A stretch of DNA of 64,000 nt from Draconibacterium sediminis (lineage in GTDB: Bacteria > Bacteroidota > Bacteroidia > Bacteroidales > Prolixibacteraceae): assembly GCF_000949475.1 (NCBI RefSeq), contig NZ_JRHC01000001.1:434001-498000 (forward strand), given 5' to 3'. Below the pieces are notes generated by a model. That model ran no database searches. It saw only the letters and a program-made list of their open reading frames with translations, and was not told the origin of the DNA. Below, piece by piece: positions 17,749-25,578 of this stretch; the stretch's first letter is position 1; the number at the start of each line of letters is the position of its first letter. The translations under genes were made by a program, and so were the position numbers.

Positions 17749-19062
17749 CTATACCTCTTTATGTCTGTTAATTGATATTTTAGGTGAGAAACCTGTAAAA
17801 TTCTGAAAAGAGTTCGTCAAGATTTCCTCAACGGCCTCAACGTTATCGACTAAAAAAACAGAATCATGTTTGGTTAGGAATGGGCCCAATTTTTGGTTTT
17901 CAATTTCTTTGGCAACAATATCAAGTATAATATGCGACTCTACTCTTTGCAGAAGAATAGCAAACCGGTTATAAATATGATAATCTCCTTTGATCTGACT
18001 AAAGAGATTCCACACTGTAGGAAACTTTTCTTTAAACAATAATGTCATTTCCCTTTGTATCCTATTCCCAGATTTTTCAGCTGGCACATATGATAATCCA
18101 AACATAATTCTAAAAAGTTCCTTTTTTACTTGAGACCTGGCATCCTCAGGATCGTTGGATAAAGGGATACCTCTTTGCCATGCATGATCACGCAGAAATT
18201 CATAAATTTCGCCCTTAGTAGTCAATGATGTATAAGTCTTAACATCCTGATTGTCGGGCACAACTAAGGAGTTTAGCATCATAAATAAGTCCTCGTCTAA
18301 TGTAAATTCTGCGAATCGCTGAGGGTGTTTCAGTAAGCCAGCAGTTAAATATGGCTGACAGTTATTGACATCGGCCTCATTAAGTGACTTACCATTAATT
18401 CTCAAATATGGAATCAAGATTTTTGGCATGTTTGTTATGTTTGAATGAAAGCGTTGGGAGGTTTTATCCACACTAAAAGAAAATGATCGATTTTGTATTT
18501 TTGTCGCTGAAGCCAAGGCATAATTGTAGGAATCAGTCTGCTTATAACTATAATGCCTTTCAATTGCATCGAATACGTCTTCTGTCATTGTCAATTTTCG
18601 GAGATACTTAACTTGTTCAGACCTTCCGCGTACGGATTTGGAATTCTTAGTTTTTTTATTGTTATAGACCACTTGCAACCTTCTAATCAGCTTTGCATTT
18701 GTCAAAGGTAGCCTAGCATATGGCGATTTGAAGTTTGGCTCGATGGAGTACTCAAAACTTCGTTCTCCTGGAGTGTATTGCCCCGATCGTCTGATAATAT
18801 TAGTATTTACTAATCCATCAAGGTACTTATCCCCCTGTGGAATAAGTTTCTTTAAATACGATTTCTGTATTTGTGCAGGTAGATATTCTCCATTATCATT
18901 TTTCCGCTGTCGTGTAGCAACGGCACTTATAGTCTCAAGAAGATAATCCCGTTTGTAGCCACTGATATCGCCCTTTATCTTCTTCTCGATTTCCTCAACG
19001 CAGGCCATCACCTTCTCCGGAATGAGCTGAAAGTTTTTAACAGATTGGCAATGCTTTACCAC
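17749..19062 (-). CDS. Minimal family-A DNA-polymerase-like protein
   Basis: This 437-residue protein has the palm/finger motifs of family-A polymerases. RFHSNITNMPK (204-214) resembles the R/SN/P segment. Motif A is EADVNNCQPYL with Asp231. Motif B has Arg309, Lys313, Phe321 and Gly322 in the same R-x3-K-x7-(Y/F)G spacing as Pol I. Motif C is KHDSVFLVD with His399-Asp400. There is no 5' nuclease, 3'-5' exonuclease or normal thumb. It likely primes or copies the element's DNA (inference). It starts with GTG at 19062, 9 bases after the preceding gene. The TAG stop is followed in frame by 11 mostly basic codons. Confidence 0.75.
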   Translation of the reverse strand: MVKHCQSVKNFQLIPEKVMACVEEIEKKIKGDISGYKRDYLLETISAVATRQRKNDNGEYLPAQIQKSYLKKLIPQGDKYLDGLVNTNIIRRSGQYTPGERSFEYSIEPNFKSPYARLPLTNAKLIRRLQVVYNNKKTKNSKSVRGRSEQVKYLRKLTMTEDVFDAIERHYSYKQTDSYNYALASATKIQNRSFSFSVDKTSQRFHSNITNMPKILIPYLRINGKSLNEADVNNCQPYLTAGLLKHPQRFAEFTLDEDLFMMLNSLVVPDNQDVKTYTSLTTKGEIYEFLRDHAWQRGIPLSNDPEDARSQVKKELFRIMFGLSYVPAEKSGNRIQREMTLLFKEKFPTVWNLFSQIKGDYHIYNRFAILLQRVESHIILDIVAKEIENQKLGPFLTKHDSVFLVDNVEAVEEILTNSFQNFTGFSPKISINRHKEV

Positions 19063-19071
19063 TGTTCTTCA

Positions 19072-19404
19072 TTAAAGTGTTTGAAGTTTTGCAATTGCAG
19101 CATTTCGACTTTGAAACGTCCACGCCCAGATTCCGAATGAACTTGATCCAGGATAGCTAATGCACCCAAACCTTTTGTTAATTTTTCGTCTGAAAGTTTC
19201 GTAGTGAGTCACAATACCATTAAGAGTAACTTCATAGCAAAAACCTCGATCTGTCTTTTGGACAAGAGAAAAATAATAGGGCTTAACCTCACCGGTACCT
19301 TTGAAATTTTCAGGTAATGATCTGGTATATCTTTTTTGCTTTTGGTTATTTGAGGATTTACTTAAGCGTTCCTCAGGAATCTGCAATATTTTCTTTGGCT
19401 TCAT
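19072..19404 (-). CDS. Small basic unknown protein
   Basis: This 110-residue basic protein starts at an ATG that overlaps the stop of the HTH gene (TAATG), so its translation is coupled. The N-terminal 35 residues are rich in Lys/Arg/Gln/Ser; the rest is a compact beta-rich stretch with several aromatic residues. It may bind DNA or assist replication of the element (inference). No family recognised. Confidence 0.65.
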   Translation of the reverse strand: MKPKKILQIPEERLSKSSNNQKQKRYTRSLPENFKGTGEVKPYYFSLVQKTDRGFCYEVTLNGIVTHYETFRRKINKRFGCISYPGSSSFGIWAWTFQSRNAAIAKLQTL

Positions 19405-19697
19405 TACAGATCCTCCTTTGAATTTAAGGGTTTAATTGCTGCCTCGACTTCTGTCCTCTTGTAGTATACACGATTGCCTAATCCATAGGCACGAAGTTTA
19501 CCACGTTTTGTCCAATTATGAACAGTGCTGAGATCAACTTTGAGAAGATCTTTAACTTCGTTTCTTGTTAGATACTCTGTTGCCTGTTTCGGTTGAAACT
19601 CTTTTTTGATTTGTTCGAGATGAACTTTTACACCATCAATTATTGCCTGTTGCAATTCTTTCGGTGTTGTTTGAATAAACTGTAATGATTTTTCCAT
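19404..19697 (-). CDS. Excisionase/MerR-like helix-turn-helix protein
   Basis: A 97-residue protein from the ATG at 19697; a TTG three codons upstream is possible. The C-terminal half is a typical HTH_17/excisionase domain: LTRNEVKDLLKV, then STVHNWTKRGKL, then RVYYKRTEVEAAI. The N-terminal half is helical and may dimerise. Such proteins act as recombination directionality factors or element regulators, which suits its place between the integrase and the polymerase-like gene. A perfect 10-bp inverted repeat lies directly before its start codon. Confidence 0.8.
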   Translation of the reverse strand: MEKSLQFIQTTPKELQQAIIDGVKVHLEQIKKEFQPKQATEYLTRNEVKDLLKVDLSTVHNWTKRGKLRAYGLGNRVYYKRTEVEAAIKPLNSKEDL

Positions 19698-19698
19698 A

Positions 19699-19724
19699 GC
19701 ACTCAATATTTATTTATTGAGTGC
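19699..19724 (-). promoter_or_regulatory. Palindromic operator or leader hairpin before the HTH gene
   Basis: GCACTCAATA at 19699-19708 and its exact reverse complement at 19715-19724 are separated by 6 bases and end one base from the start codon of the HTH gene. This fits an autoregulatory operator, or a hairpin covering the ribosome-binding site. Confidence 0.55.
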
Positions 19725-19785
19725 AAGATTTTAAAAGGGGTAAACTGTGGTTAGTATCATTTTGTACTATTTTCAGTACAAGTGA

Positions 19786-20718
19786 TTAATAACTGCTTTT
19801 TATGTTATTATATTCTTTCTTTCTTTGATTAGGTGTTTTTCTATGTTCAGAATATAGCTGAAGTACCTCTTCCTGTAAATAATTATTATGCTGCAACCAT
19901 GTTAGGAACTCAACTGGCCTCACTCCATAATGAATTTCACCATCTTCTCTCATTTGCCAATAAATATAGCTATAGTCTTTTACCTTATAATTACTGCGTA
20001 CAAATTCATTGTTGATATGCTCAAATAGCTTAAAATTATTTTTTGTAAATATTCTAATATGTTTTAGGTCCTTATAGTCTTCGGGTTTCTCTATATCAAT
20101 TGCTACCTTATCAATTCCATCAGCATTGGGGCCAATATCTTTATTGTCAATTATTTCTTCAGAATTTGTTTTTGAATCTTGTTCTGAAAACTGAATTATT
20201 GAACAACATTTTGCCTTTAAAAATTCGATCTTCGCTTTTTGTGTATATTCTATCTTTTGTATGATATCTGGCGTAAGGAAATTCAGGATCAAATTTTCGG
20301 GATCAAGACCTATGAATTTAAATTTATAGCAATATGAATTTATTTCAACATCTTCAGGGACGGGATATCCATGGTCAGGATCTATATATACTTTTTCCTT
20401 TATTGAAATATAGTTTTCCTGAATTTCCTTTAATTCATTTTGAGCAAAATCTTTATCGTTAGCATCGGGATATTGATTGATAAATTCTTTCTCCCTTTGA
20501 GCATAGTGTTGTTCATATGTGTTAAGAGTGCAATATTGCCAGTAATAATCATTTTTATTGCTCTCTGAATAAAGCTGATTAAAAAGAGTATTAAATTCAA
20601 GCTGATCATTTAGAATGTCAGTAATATTTCTTTCATTATTATCTGCAAATATCATAGTAGCCAGTAGATTTAACTTTTGTTGTAGTTCTTTTGATATTAG
20701 ATATTTGTCGTTTTCCAT
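19786..20718 (-). CDS. Unknown island protein, 310 residues
   Basis: This is a soluble, charged protein with many Asp, Glu, Lys and Asn residues and no signal peptide. It lies between the integrase and the HTH gene on the same strand. I see no catalytic motif. It could be a regulator or accessory protein of the mobile element; no family recognised. Confidence 0.65.
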   Translation of the reverse strand: MENDKYLISKELQQKLNLLATMIFADNNERNITDILNDQLEFNTLFNQLYSESNKNDYYWQYCTLNTYEQHYAQREKEFINQYPDANDKDFAQNELKEIQENYISIKEKVYIDPDHGYPVPEDVEINSYCYKFKFIGLDPENLILNFLTPDIIQKIEYTQKAKIEFLKAKCCSIIQFSEQDSKTNSEEIIDNKDIGPNADGIDKVAIDIEKPEDYKDLKHIRIFTKNNFKLFEHINNEFVRSNYKVKDYSYIYWQMREDGEIHYGVRPVEFLTWLQHNNYLQEEVLQLYSEHRKTPNQRKKEYNNIKSSY

Positions 20719-20743
20719 CTTAGAGCAAAATATTTAAGGATTT

Positions 20744-22057
20744 TTAGTTTGCTGTTTTTATGAGTTCTAATTTGCTTTCTTTTTTATCCTTCATGGCCTC
20801 TTTATTCCAGAAGTCCGCAAGTTGAACTGAGAAATCTTTTGCCGGTTTACCAATGTACTCTAAAAATTGTTTTTCGGTACTATGCGCTGTGATGTTTATA
20901 AGCAATGCTGTTGGTGTTTCGGCGTAAAAGTTTGTTGCAAAAGACCGACGACAAATGTGAGAGGTTATTAGCTCCCACTTTTCAAAAATACCGAAGTCTT
21001 TTCTTTTTGTCTTCTTATTCATCTTACCTCCAAGTATAGCTTCTTTTATTCCAGCTTCTTTTACGACGTCCTTTAAATGAAGATTGAATTTTTGAGCACT
21101 TATGTAATCGGGAAATCTCCAATTTCTTTTTTCAAGGATTGGCTTAATCTTGTCGTGTATTGGAATAGCTACCTCCTTTTTTGTTTTCTTTTGTGTTAGG
21201 ACAATCATTTTGTAACCTCCGAGTATCTGGATATTATCCTCTGTTAATGTAAGTAGATCTGAAACGCGTTGACCAGTATAACATCCGATGATTAACCAAT
21301 CTCGTGCATTATTTAATGCATTTCGGCCATAGTCTTTATTTTGAATTGTGTCTAATTCTTCAAAACTTAGAAAGGGGTGATTTGTGGATTCGGTGAAACC
21401 CTTAATCTCTAAAAGTTGCGTGTGTGTTTCGATTTCATTTATTCTGGCATCCAGGCACACTGTTTTAACACATTTAATATAGCGGCCTACGGTAGAAACA
21501 GAAAGTTTATCTACATCTTTAAGGTATTTGATGAAGTCATTTCTGAACCTTAGGTTTACATCTCGTACCTGATATTGTTTCTTGTTCTGTTCCTCGAATT
21601 TAGCAATCTTCTTTTTTACTGTTCGGTACTTTTTTGTCGTTCTTTCTGTTACTCCCTGGGTGTTGTTTCGTTGTGTTTTAAATGGTAGGTTGTCGATAAA
21701 GTATTGAAAGTAGTTGACAAGAAGATTGAGGTCCGTGTCTTGTTTTCTGTTTTGAATGTCATCAATTTGTTTCTGTACCCAATCACCATTTATATTGAAG
21801 CCTGAGGATATTGCATCGTTCAGGTTTTCCTTCAATCGTGAAGAAAGTAAATTTAATTTTCTTTCAATATCGCCTCTTCGTTTCTTCTGTTCTTCATCAC
21901 CTCCATTTTTAGGCATACCTGTTGTGGCACTCCAGTCATTAGTGTTAATTACATATCCGGTTTTTCGTTTAAAAACCTTTTTACGATCGATTGACAAACG
22001 CAAATAGATATTGGCTGGAGAATTTGTGCTTTGAATTAGAAATTTGATTGATGCCAT
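20744..22057 (-). CDS. Tyrosine recombinase (integrase) of the island
   Basis: This 437-residue phage/transposon-type integrase has an Arm-binding N-terminus, a SAM-like core-binding domain (about 108-210) and a catalytic domain with Arg264 (TGQRVSDL), His367-x-x-Arg370, His392 and nucleophile Tyr401 (FLEYIGKP). It matches the Bacteroidota integrases that insert elements at tRNA 3' ends. It is the gene nearest the attachment site, transcribed away from it, with its own promoter between gene and site. Confidence 0.92.
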   Translation of the reverse strand: MASIKFLIQSTNSPANIYLRLSIDRKKVFKRKTGYVINTNDWSATTGMPKNGGDEEQKKRRGDIERKLNLLSSRLKENLNDAISSGFNINGDWVQKQIDDIQNRKQDTDLNLLVNYFQYFIDNLPFKTQRNNTQGVTERTTKKYRTVKKKIAKFEEQNKKQYQVRDVNLRFRNDFIKYLKDVDKLSVSTVGRYIKCVKTVCLDARINEIETHTQLLEIKGFTESTNHPFLSFEELDTIQNKDYGRNALNNARDWLIIGCYTGQRVSDLLTLTEDNIQILGGYKMIVLTQKKTKKEVAIPIHDKIKPILEKRNWRFPDYISAQKFNLHLKDVVKEAGIKEAILGGKMNKKTKRKDFGIFEKWELITSHICRRSFATNFYAETPTALLINITAHSTEKQFLEYIGKPAKDFSVQLADFWNKEAMKDKKESKLELIKTAN

Positions 22058-22089
22058 TATGTCCTCTTGTTTATGTAGGTAGTGTATTG

Positions 22090-22121
22090 CAAATATATAA
22101 ATTTAGTCAACGCTTAGTCAA
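22090..22121 (-). promoter_or_regulatory. Integrase promoter
   Basis: On the minus strand, TTG (22121-22119), 21 bases, then TATATTTG (22097-22090), a good match to the Bacteroidota promoter consensus. Transcription would start near 22083, about 25 bases before the integrase ATG. The direct repeats at 22103-22122 overlap the spacer and the -33 box. Confidence 0.55.
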
Positions 22122-22122
22122 C
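22103..22122. repeat. Two 9-bp direct repeats, possible integrase arm or operator sites
   Basis: TTAGTCAAC occurs at 22103-22111 and again at 22114-22122, an 11-bp period (about one helical turn). They lie between the integrase gene and the attachment site and overlap the integrase promoter. This is typical of arm-type binding sites that also repress the gene. Confidence 0.5.
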
Positions 22123-22258
22123 CAGATTGCAATATCATACTATTATATACTATTTTATTCAATTGGCTCTCTTCCTTTTGTTTGGCTAAAAGAGTTGAAA
22201 ATAGGGATATATACAGGGTTTTTTAATATTTTTGAAGAGCTATAAAAATGATAGTTGT

Positions 22259-22277
22259 GATTCCCGTCGGGACTACA
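22259..22277 (+). other. Right attachment site: tRNA 3'-end fragment
   Basis: GATTCCCGTCGGGACTACA fits tRNA positions 57 to 75. GATT is the end of the T-loop, C61 to T65 is the 3' side of the T stem (CCCGT), CGGGACT is the acceptor 3' strand, and A is the discriminator. Upstream of it the T-loop sequence is broken (TGT instead of TTC), as expected where element DNA begins. A terminator follows at once. The amino-acid identity cannot be read from the fragment. Confidence 0.7.
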
Positions 22278-22309
22278 AAGGTCGCTGATTTTCAGTGGCC
22301 TTTTATTTT
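22278..22309 (+). terminator. Terminator of the interrupted tRNA gene
   Basis: An 11-bp stem (22278-22288 with 22292-22302, two G-T pairs), a 3-base loop and a T-rich tail directly follow the tRNA fragment. This is probably the original terminator of the tRNA gene that the island split from its body. Confidence 0.7.
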
Positions 22310-22311
22310 AA

Positions 22312-23220
22312 TCAACCATGCATAAACACCGGTTTGGTAGTTTTGGCCAGTGCCAGCAGTTCTTTTGTCTCCTCTTCATCAATCGGGTTAAAATCCTGCA
22401 TAAACTCCAGCGCTTTTAAAAACAGGGTGTATTCGCCCGGAGGAATAGCTGCCGTTACTTTTTTCGAAAGGGTATAACGAAGTGCCAGTTTCATTACTTT
22501 TTCGTCGTCGATGGGTTTGTACCAACAATTTTTAAAGATCAGGTCTTCCTTTTTGCCAAACGTGGTAAGTGCCATGGCTTTTAAAGCCAGAATCCCGATG
22601 CCTTGTTTTTCTGCTTCGGCATAAACCTGGGGGCCAAAGTCGCCGGCATTCCAGCAGGCAAAATTAATGGGGAAAAGTATCGAATCGAAATCAAAGTTTT
22701 TTAACGCAAATAAAGCCGCCTTAACCGAATGTGCCGAAAACCCAATATGTTTTATTTTTCCGTCTCTTTTGGCTTTTACCAGGGTTTCCAGCGCACCTTT
22801 TTTACCAAAAGCGGTTTGTACTTCTTCATCAGTAGTTAGCTCGTGCAGTTGGTATAAGTCGAAATAATCGGTTTGTAGTTTTCGTAGCGAGTTATCGAGG
22901 TCTTTTTGTGCTCCGGCAGCATCGCGTTGCCGGGTTTTGCAAGCCAGAAAGGTATTTTTTCGGTAGGGTTTAAGTGCCGGCCCCAAGCGTTCTTCGGCGT
23001 TTCCGTATTTGGGTGCCACATCGAAATAGTTTACACCTAAATCAAAAGCTTTGGCCACCAATTCGTTTGCAAATTCCTGCGGATTATCGTTCAGCATAAT
23101 GCCTCCAAACCCGATTATCGACAACTCTTCATTCGTTTTTCCCAATTTACGTTTGGGAATGGAATAATCTGCCGGGAAATCTTTACCAAATGCTTTTATT
23201 GCGGAAATATGAGTTGCCAT
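22312..23220 (-). CDS. Aldo/keto reductase
   Basis: This 302-residue NAD(P)H-dependent oxidoreductase has the AKR catalytic tetrad visible: Asp67 (NYFDVAP), Tyr72 (KYGNAE), Lys95 (LACKTR) and His126 (YQLHELT). The TIM-barrel length is normal for the family. Substrate unknown. It is the first chromosomal gene outside the island, single, with a consensus -7 box just upstream. Confidence 0.9.
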   Translation of the reverse strand: MATHISAIKAFGKDFPADYSIPKRKLGKTNEELSIIGFGGIMLNDNPQEFANELVAKAFDLGVNYFDVAPKYGNAEERLGPALKPYRKNTFLACKTRQRDAAGAQKDLDNSLRKLQTDYFDLYQLHELTTDEEVQTAFGKKGALETLVKAKRDGKIKHIGFSAHSVKAALFALKNFDFDSILFPINFACWNAGDFGPQVYAEAEKQGIGILALKAMALTTFGKKEDLIFKNCWYKPIDDEKVMKLALRYTLSKKVTAAIPPGEYTLFLKALEFMQDFNPIDEEETKELLALAKTTKPVFMHG

Positions 23221-23251
23221 GATTTTGGTTTTTATAGATGAGAATTAGTAT

Positions 23252-23259
23252 CAAAGCTA
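23252..23259 (-). promoter_or_regulatory. -7 box of the aldo/keto reductase promoter
   Basis: The minus strand reads TAGCTTTG, a perfect TAnnTTTG, 32 bases before the start codon. No clear -33 TTTG lies at the usual distance, so the assignment rests on one box. Confidence 0.4.
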
Positions 23260-23475
23260 CAAATTTTTCTGGAGCATATAAAAGAAGTAGACTGGCTACT
23301 GCATTAGAAAACAGAGAATTGAAATGCCTGCAAAAGAAATTGTGAAGGCAGAAAATGTAAAAAAATCTAAAAAAATAGAAAAATATCAATCATTGTTTTG
23401 ATAACTAAATACTTTTTTGTTCATTTGTATTGTCGTGCGTTCAGCACGATGTGTGTTTGGGGGTTAACATTAGTA

Positions 23476-23505
23476 AAAGGGCAGTTGTTGAACTGCCCTT
23501 TCTTC
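23476..23505 (+). terminator. Strong terminator-like hairpin
   Basis: An 11-bp perfect stem (AAAGGGCAGTT with AACTGCCCTTT) closes a GTTG loop and is followed by TCTTCGTTT. No protein gene ends close upstream on the plus strand. Confidence 0.55.
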
Positions 23506-23721
23506 GTTTATATACACTCCTGTTTCAATAAAAGCTCTACCAATTATCCTTGTTGTTTTTTATAATGAATGCATTGTTAAATAGCAGGTTCTTAGTTGTT
23601 TAGCGAGAAATAATTATTCTTTTCTATACGTGTTTAGACTTATTTATTGTACCTTGTAAGGGTTAAACTTAATGTGCTGTATATAGATTTTAGCAAGCAT
23701 TAAGAGAAACACATTCAAGAT

Positions 23722-23752
23722 AGGCCGGTTATTGAACCGGCCTTTGTTTTAA
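23722..23752 (+). terminator. Second terminator-like hairpin
   Basis: A 9-bp perfect stem (AGGCCGGTT with AACCGGCCT), loop ATTG, then TTGTTTT. It resembles the hairpin 246 bases upstream in layout and loop, and lies shortly before the formylglycine-generating enzyme gene. Confidence 0.55.
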
Positions 23753-23814
23753 TAAAATACTAATAAACCTTTTGTTTGTTTTCAGGTTGTAGATAGAAAT
23801 TTTAAGCGGACAAA

Positions 23815-24930
23815 ATGTGTCGATTATATCCTTTTCTAATCATATTGTTTATTGTTTCTGTTGCCTGTAATTCAAAAAAAGAACCAAAAACAGCACCCGA
23901 TGTGGCTAAGGAAGAGTTATCGTGTTGTAATGTAAATTCCAAATCGCGGTTTTTGGTGCAGCCCGATTCGTCAGAGATAATTCCACAAACTTCCGGGACG
24001 GAGGGAATGGTTTTTATTAAAGGGGGGCCTTTTGAAATGGGTGCCGACAACGATCAGGCCCGACCTGATGAATATCCGAAGCACGCGGTAGAAGTAAAAA
24101 ATTTTTGGATGGATGAGCATGAAGTAACCAACGCGCAATTCAAAAAATTTGTGGATGAAACCGGCTACATCACTGAAGCTGAAAAGGATATTGATTGGGA
24201 AGTGATGAAAACACAGGTCCCGCCGGGTACTGCCAGGCCTCCGGCAGAAATGTTAAAAGCAGGATCGATGGTTTTTACGCCGCCATCGCAGGCAGTTCCC
24301 CTAAACGATATTTCTCAGTGGTGGTCGTGGGTGGTTGGTGCCAACTGGAAACATCCTGAAGGGCCTGAAAGTACGATCTTTGGTCGCGAGAATCATCCGG
24401 TAGTTCATATTTGCTGGAATGATGCAGTTGCATACTGTAAATGGGCAGGAAAACGATTACCAACCGAGGCCGAGTGGGAATTTGCTGCGCGCGGCGGACT
24501 GGAAAACAATATTTATCCGTGGGGAAACGAACACATTGAAGACGGCTCGCCAAAAGCCAATTCATGGAACGGACACTTTCCGAACATCAATACCCAGAGA
24601 GACGGACATTTTGCTACAGCTCCGGTAAAGTCGTATGCCCCAAATTCTTATGGTTTATACGATATGGCCGGCAATGTGTGGGAATGGACAGCCGATTGGT
24701 ACGACCAGGACTACTACAAAAGTCTGCCAACCGATGAAGTTACGGTCGATCCGAAAGGACCAGAGAAAAGTAATGATGCAAGAAATCCTTACGATAAACG
24801 AAAAACCATTCGGGGTGGATCATTTTTGTGTAACGACAGTTATTGCTCAAGCTACCGGGTGGCAGCCCGCATGCCCGGCGAAATTAATACAGGCATTAGC
24901 CACACCGGATTCAGGTGTGTAATAGACTAA
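23815..24930 (+). CDS. Formylglycine-generating enzyme (sulfatase-modifying factor), lipoprotein
   Basis: This 371-residue protein has a lipoprotein-type signal (SVAC) and an FGE-sulfatase domain from about residue 65. Both catalytic cysteines are present, Cys339 and Cys344 (LCNDSYCSSYR), with the same C-x4-C spacing as the true enzymes, and the ending GFRC is kept. It converts the active-site Cys of sulfatases into formylglycine. The window encodes three Cys-type sulfatases 20-30 kb downstream as possible clients. Export as a lipoprotein means it would act on sulfatases after translocation. Confidence 0.88.
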   Translation: MCRLYPFLIILFIVSVACNSKKEPKTAPDVAKEELSCCNVNSKSRFLVQPDSSEIIPQTSGTEGMVFIKGGPFEMGADNDQARPDEYPKHAVEVKNFWMDEHEVTNAQFKKFVDETGYITEAEKDIDWEVMKTQVPPGTARPPAEMLKAGSMVFTPPSQAVPLNDISQWWSWVVGANWKHPEGPESTIFGRENHPVVHICWNDAVAYCKWAGKRLPTEAEWEFAARGGLENNIYPWGNEHIEDGSPKANSWNGHFPNINTQRDGHFATAPVKSYAPNSYGLYDMAGNVWEWTADWYDQDYYKSLPTDEVTVDPKGPEKSNDARNPYDKRKTIRGGSFLCNDSYCSSYRVAARMPGEINTGISHTGFRCVID

Positions 24931-25210
24931 CAGTTCGGCACACGAATCAAGTAGCTGAGACAAAGGTGCTATTTATCGGTTTTAATAACTGAGCTACTGT
25001 CAATTCAACTCCCCCAAAGCAGCCAGTCATAATGATTGGACTAAAACGACCACTTTTTGCAGAAAAGCAAAAAAACATTGCGGATTAAGGATCGGTTTTG
25101 AACGTTTCCTCGCTCAGGAAGAGTTTTTAATGATGAATTATTGCAGAAAATATGCGGGATGCTAAATCCGGTTTAAGCTCGCTATGTTTTTGTAAGGGTT
25201 CTAATCATTT
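24931..25210. other. Intergenic stretch before the tandem repeat
   Basis: This lies between the FGE gene and the 21-bp repeat array; together with the array and the following 137 bases it makes the 648-base gap to 25579. I see no gene, and no clear hairpin terminator after the FGE stop. Confidence 0.4.
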
Positions 25211-25441
25211 CGGAACGTTCCACAATCATTCTGACCTTGTCCATCATAGATCTGACCCAATCCAAAATCATTATCCCATGCGAAATATCTATTACGGAAC
25301 GCTCCAGAATCATTCTGACCCGTTCCAAAATCATTCTGACCCTGGTCATAATAGATATGACCCACTCCCTAATCGTTATCCCATAGGAAATATCTATTAT
25401 GGAGCACTCCGGAACTATTCTGACCCGATAAGTTTCAGTCA
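25211..25441. repeat. Array of eleven degenerate 21-bp tandem units
   Basis: The stretch divides exactly into 21-base units such as TGACCCGTTCCAAAATCATTC. Units group into higher-order blocks of four or five (84 and 105 bases) starting at 25211, 25295 and 25400. Because 21 is a multiple of three, both strands are open. The plus strand gives seven-residue NHSDP-type repeats; the minus strand gives VRMILER-type heptads (about 25182-25496). No convincing ribosome-binding site is visible on either strand, so I list it as a repeat, not a gene. Confidence 0.7.
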
Positions 25442-25578
25442 TTTTCAACTTTAGTCTGCAAAGAAACAATATGCCCATCGTTTCGTATAGTTTCAATACG
25501 GTTGTATAAGCCAGATTCCAATATACAGGTACTCTTAAAATTTCGTTTAAGAGTAGTTATTAACTTAAATGAATTGTT

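Larger units (their letters stand above)
1..22277. mobile_element. Right part of a tRNA-integrated genomic island
   Basis: Everything left of about 22.28 kb appears to be one integrated element. The right boundary is a tRNA 3'-end fragment at 22259-22277 backed by a terminator, next to a minus-strand tyrosine recombinase. Genes inside are visibly more AT-rich than those to the right. The cargo (1-14.7 kb) is a co-directional run of conflict-type genes; the mobility module lies at 17.7-22.1 kb. No conjugation genes are visible, so the element would be an integrative or mobilizable island. The left attachment site and the intact tRNA gene should lie upstream of position 1. The boundary is seen in sequence; the extent is inferred. 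Confidence 0.75.
23260..23814. other. Long intergenic region with two terminator-like hairpins
   Basis: No protein gene is credible between 23260 and 23814. Two strong hairpins followed by T runs (23476-23501 and 23722-23743) divide it, with a smaller TCGTGC/GCACGA hairpin near 23430. The layout of two short units each ending in a terminator suggests small RNAs, but no clear promoter was found. Confidence 0.35.

Noticed and set aside
1-22277. Integrative conjugative element
   Set aside because: No relaxase, coupling protein or Tra/type IV secretion genes are visible in the part of the island inside the window.
25211-25441. CRISPR array
   Set aside because: The units follow each other directly and are all degenerate copies; there are no unique spacers and no cas genes nearby. 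The same holds for 48508-48758.
25152-25454. Plus-strand protein of seven-residue repeats (and its minus-strand counterpart)
   Set aside because: Both strands are open because the period is 21 bases. No ribosome-binding site or flanking domain favours either strand.
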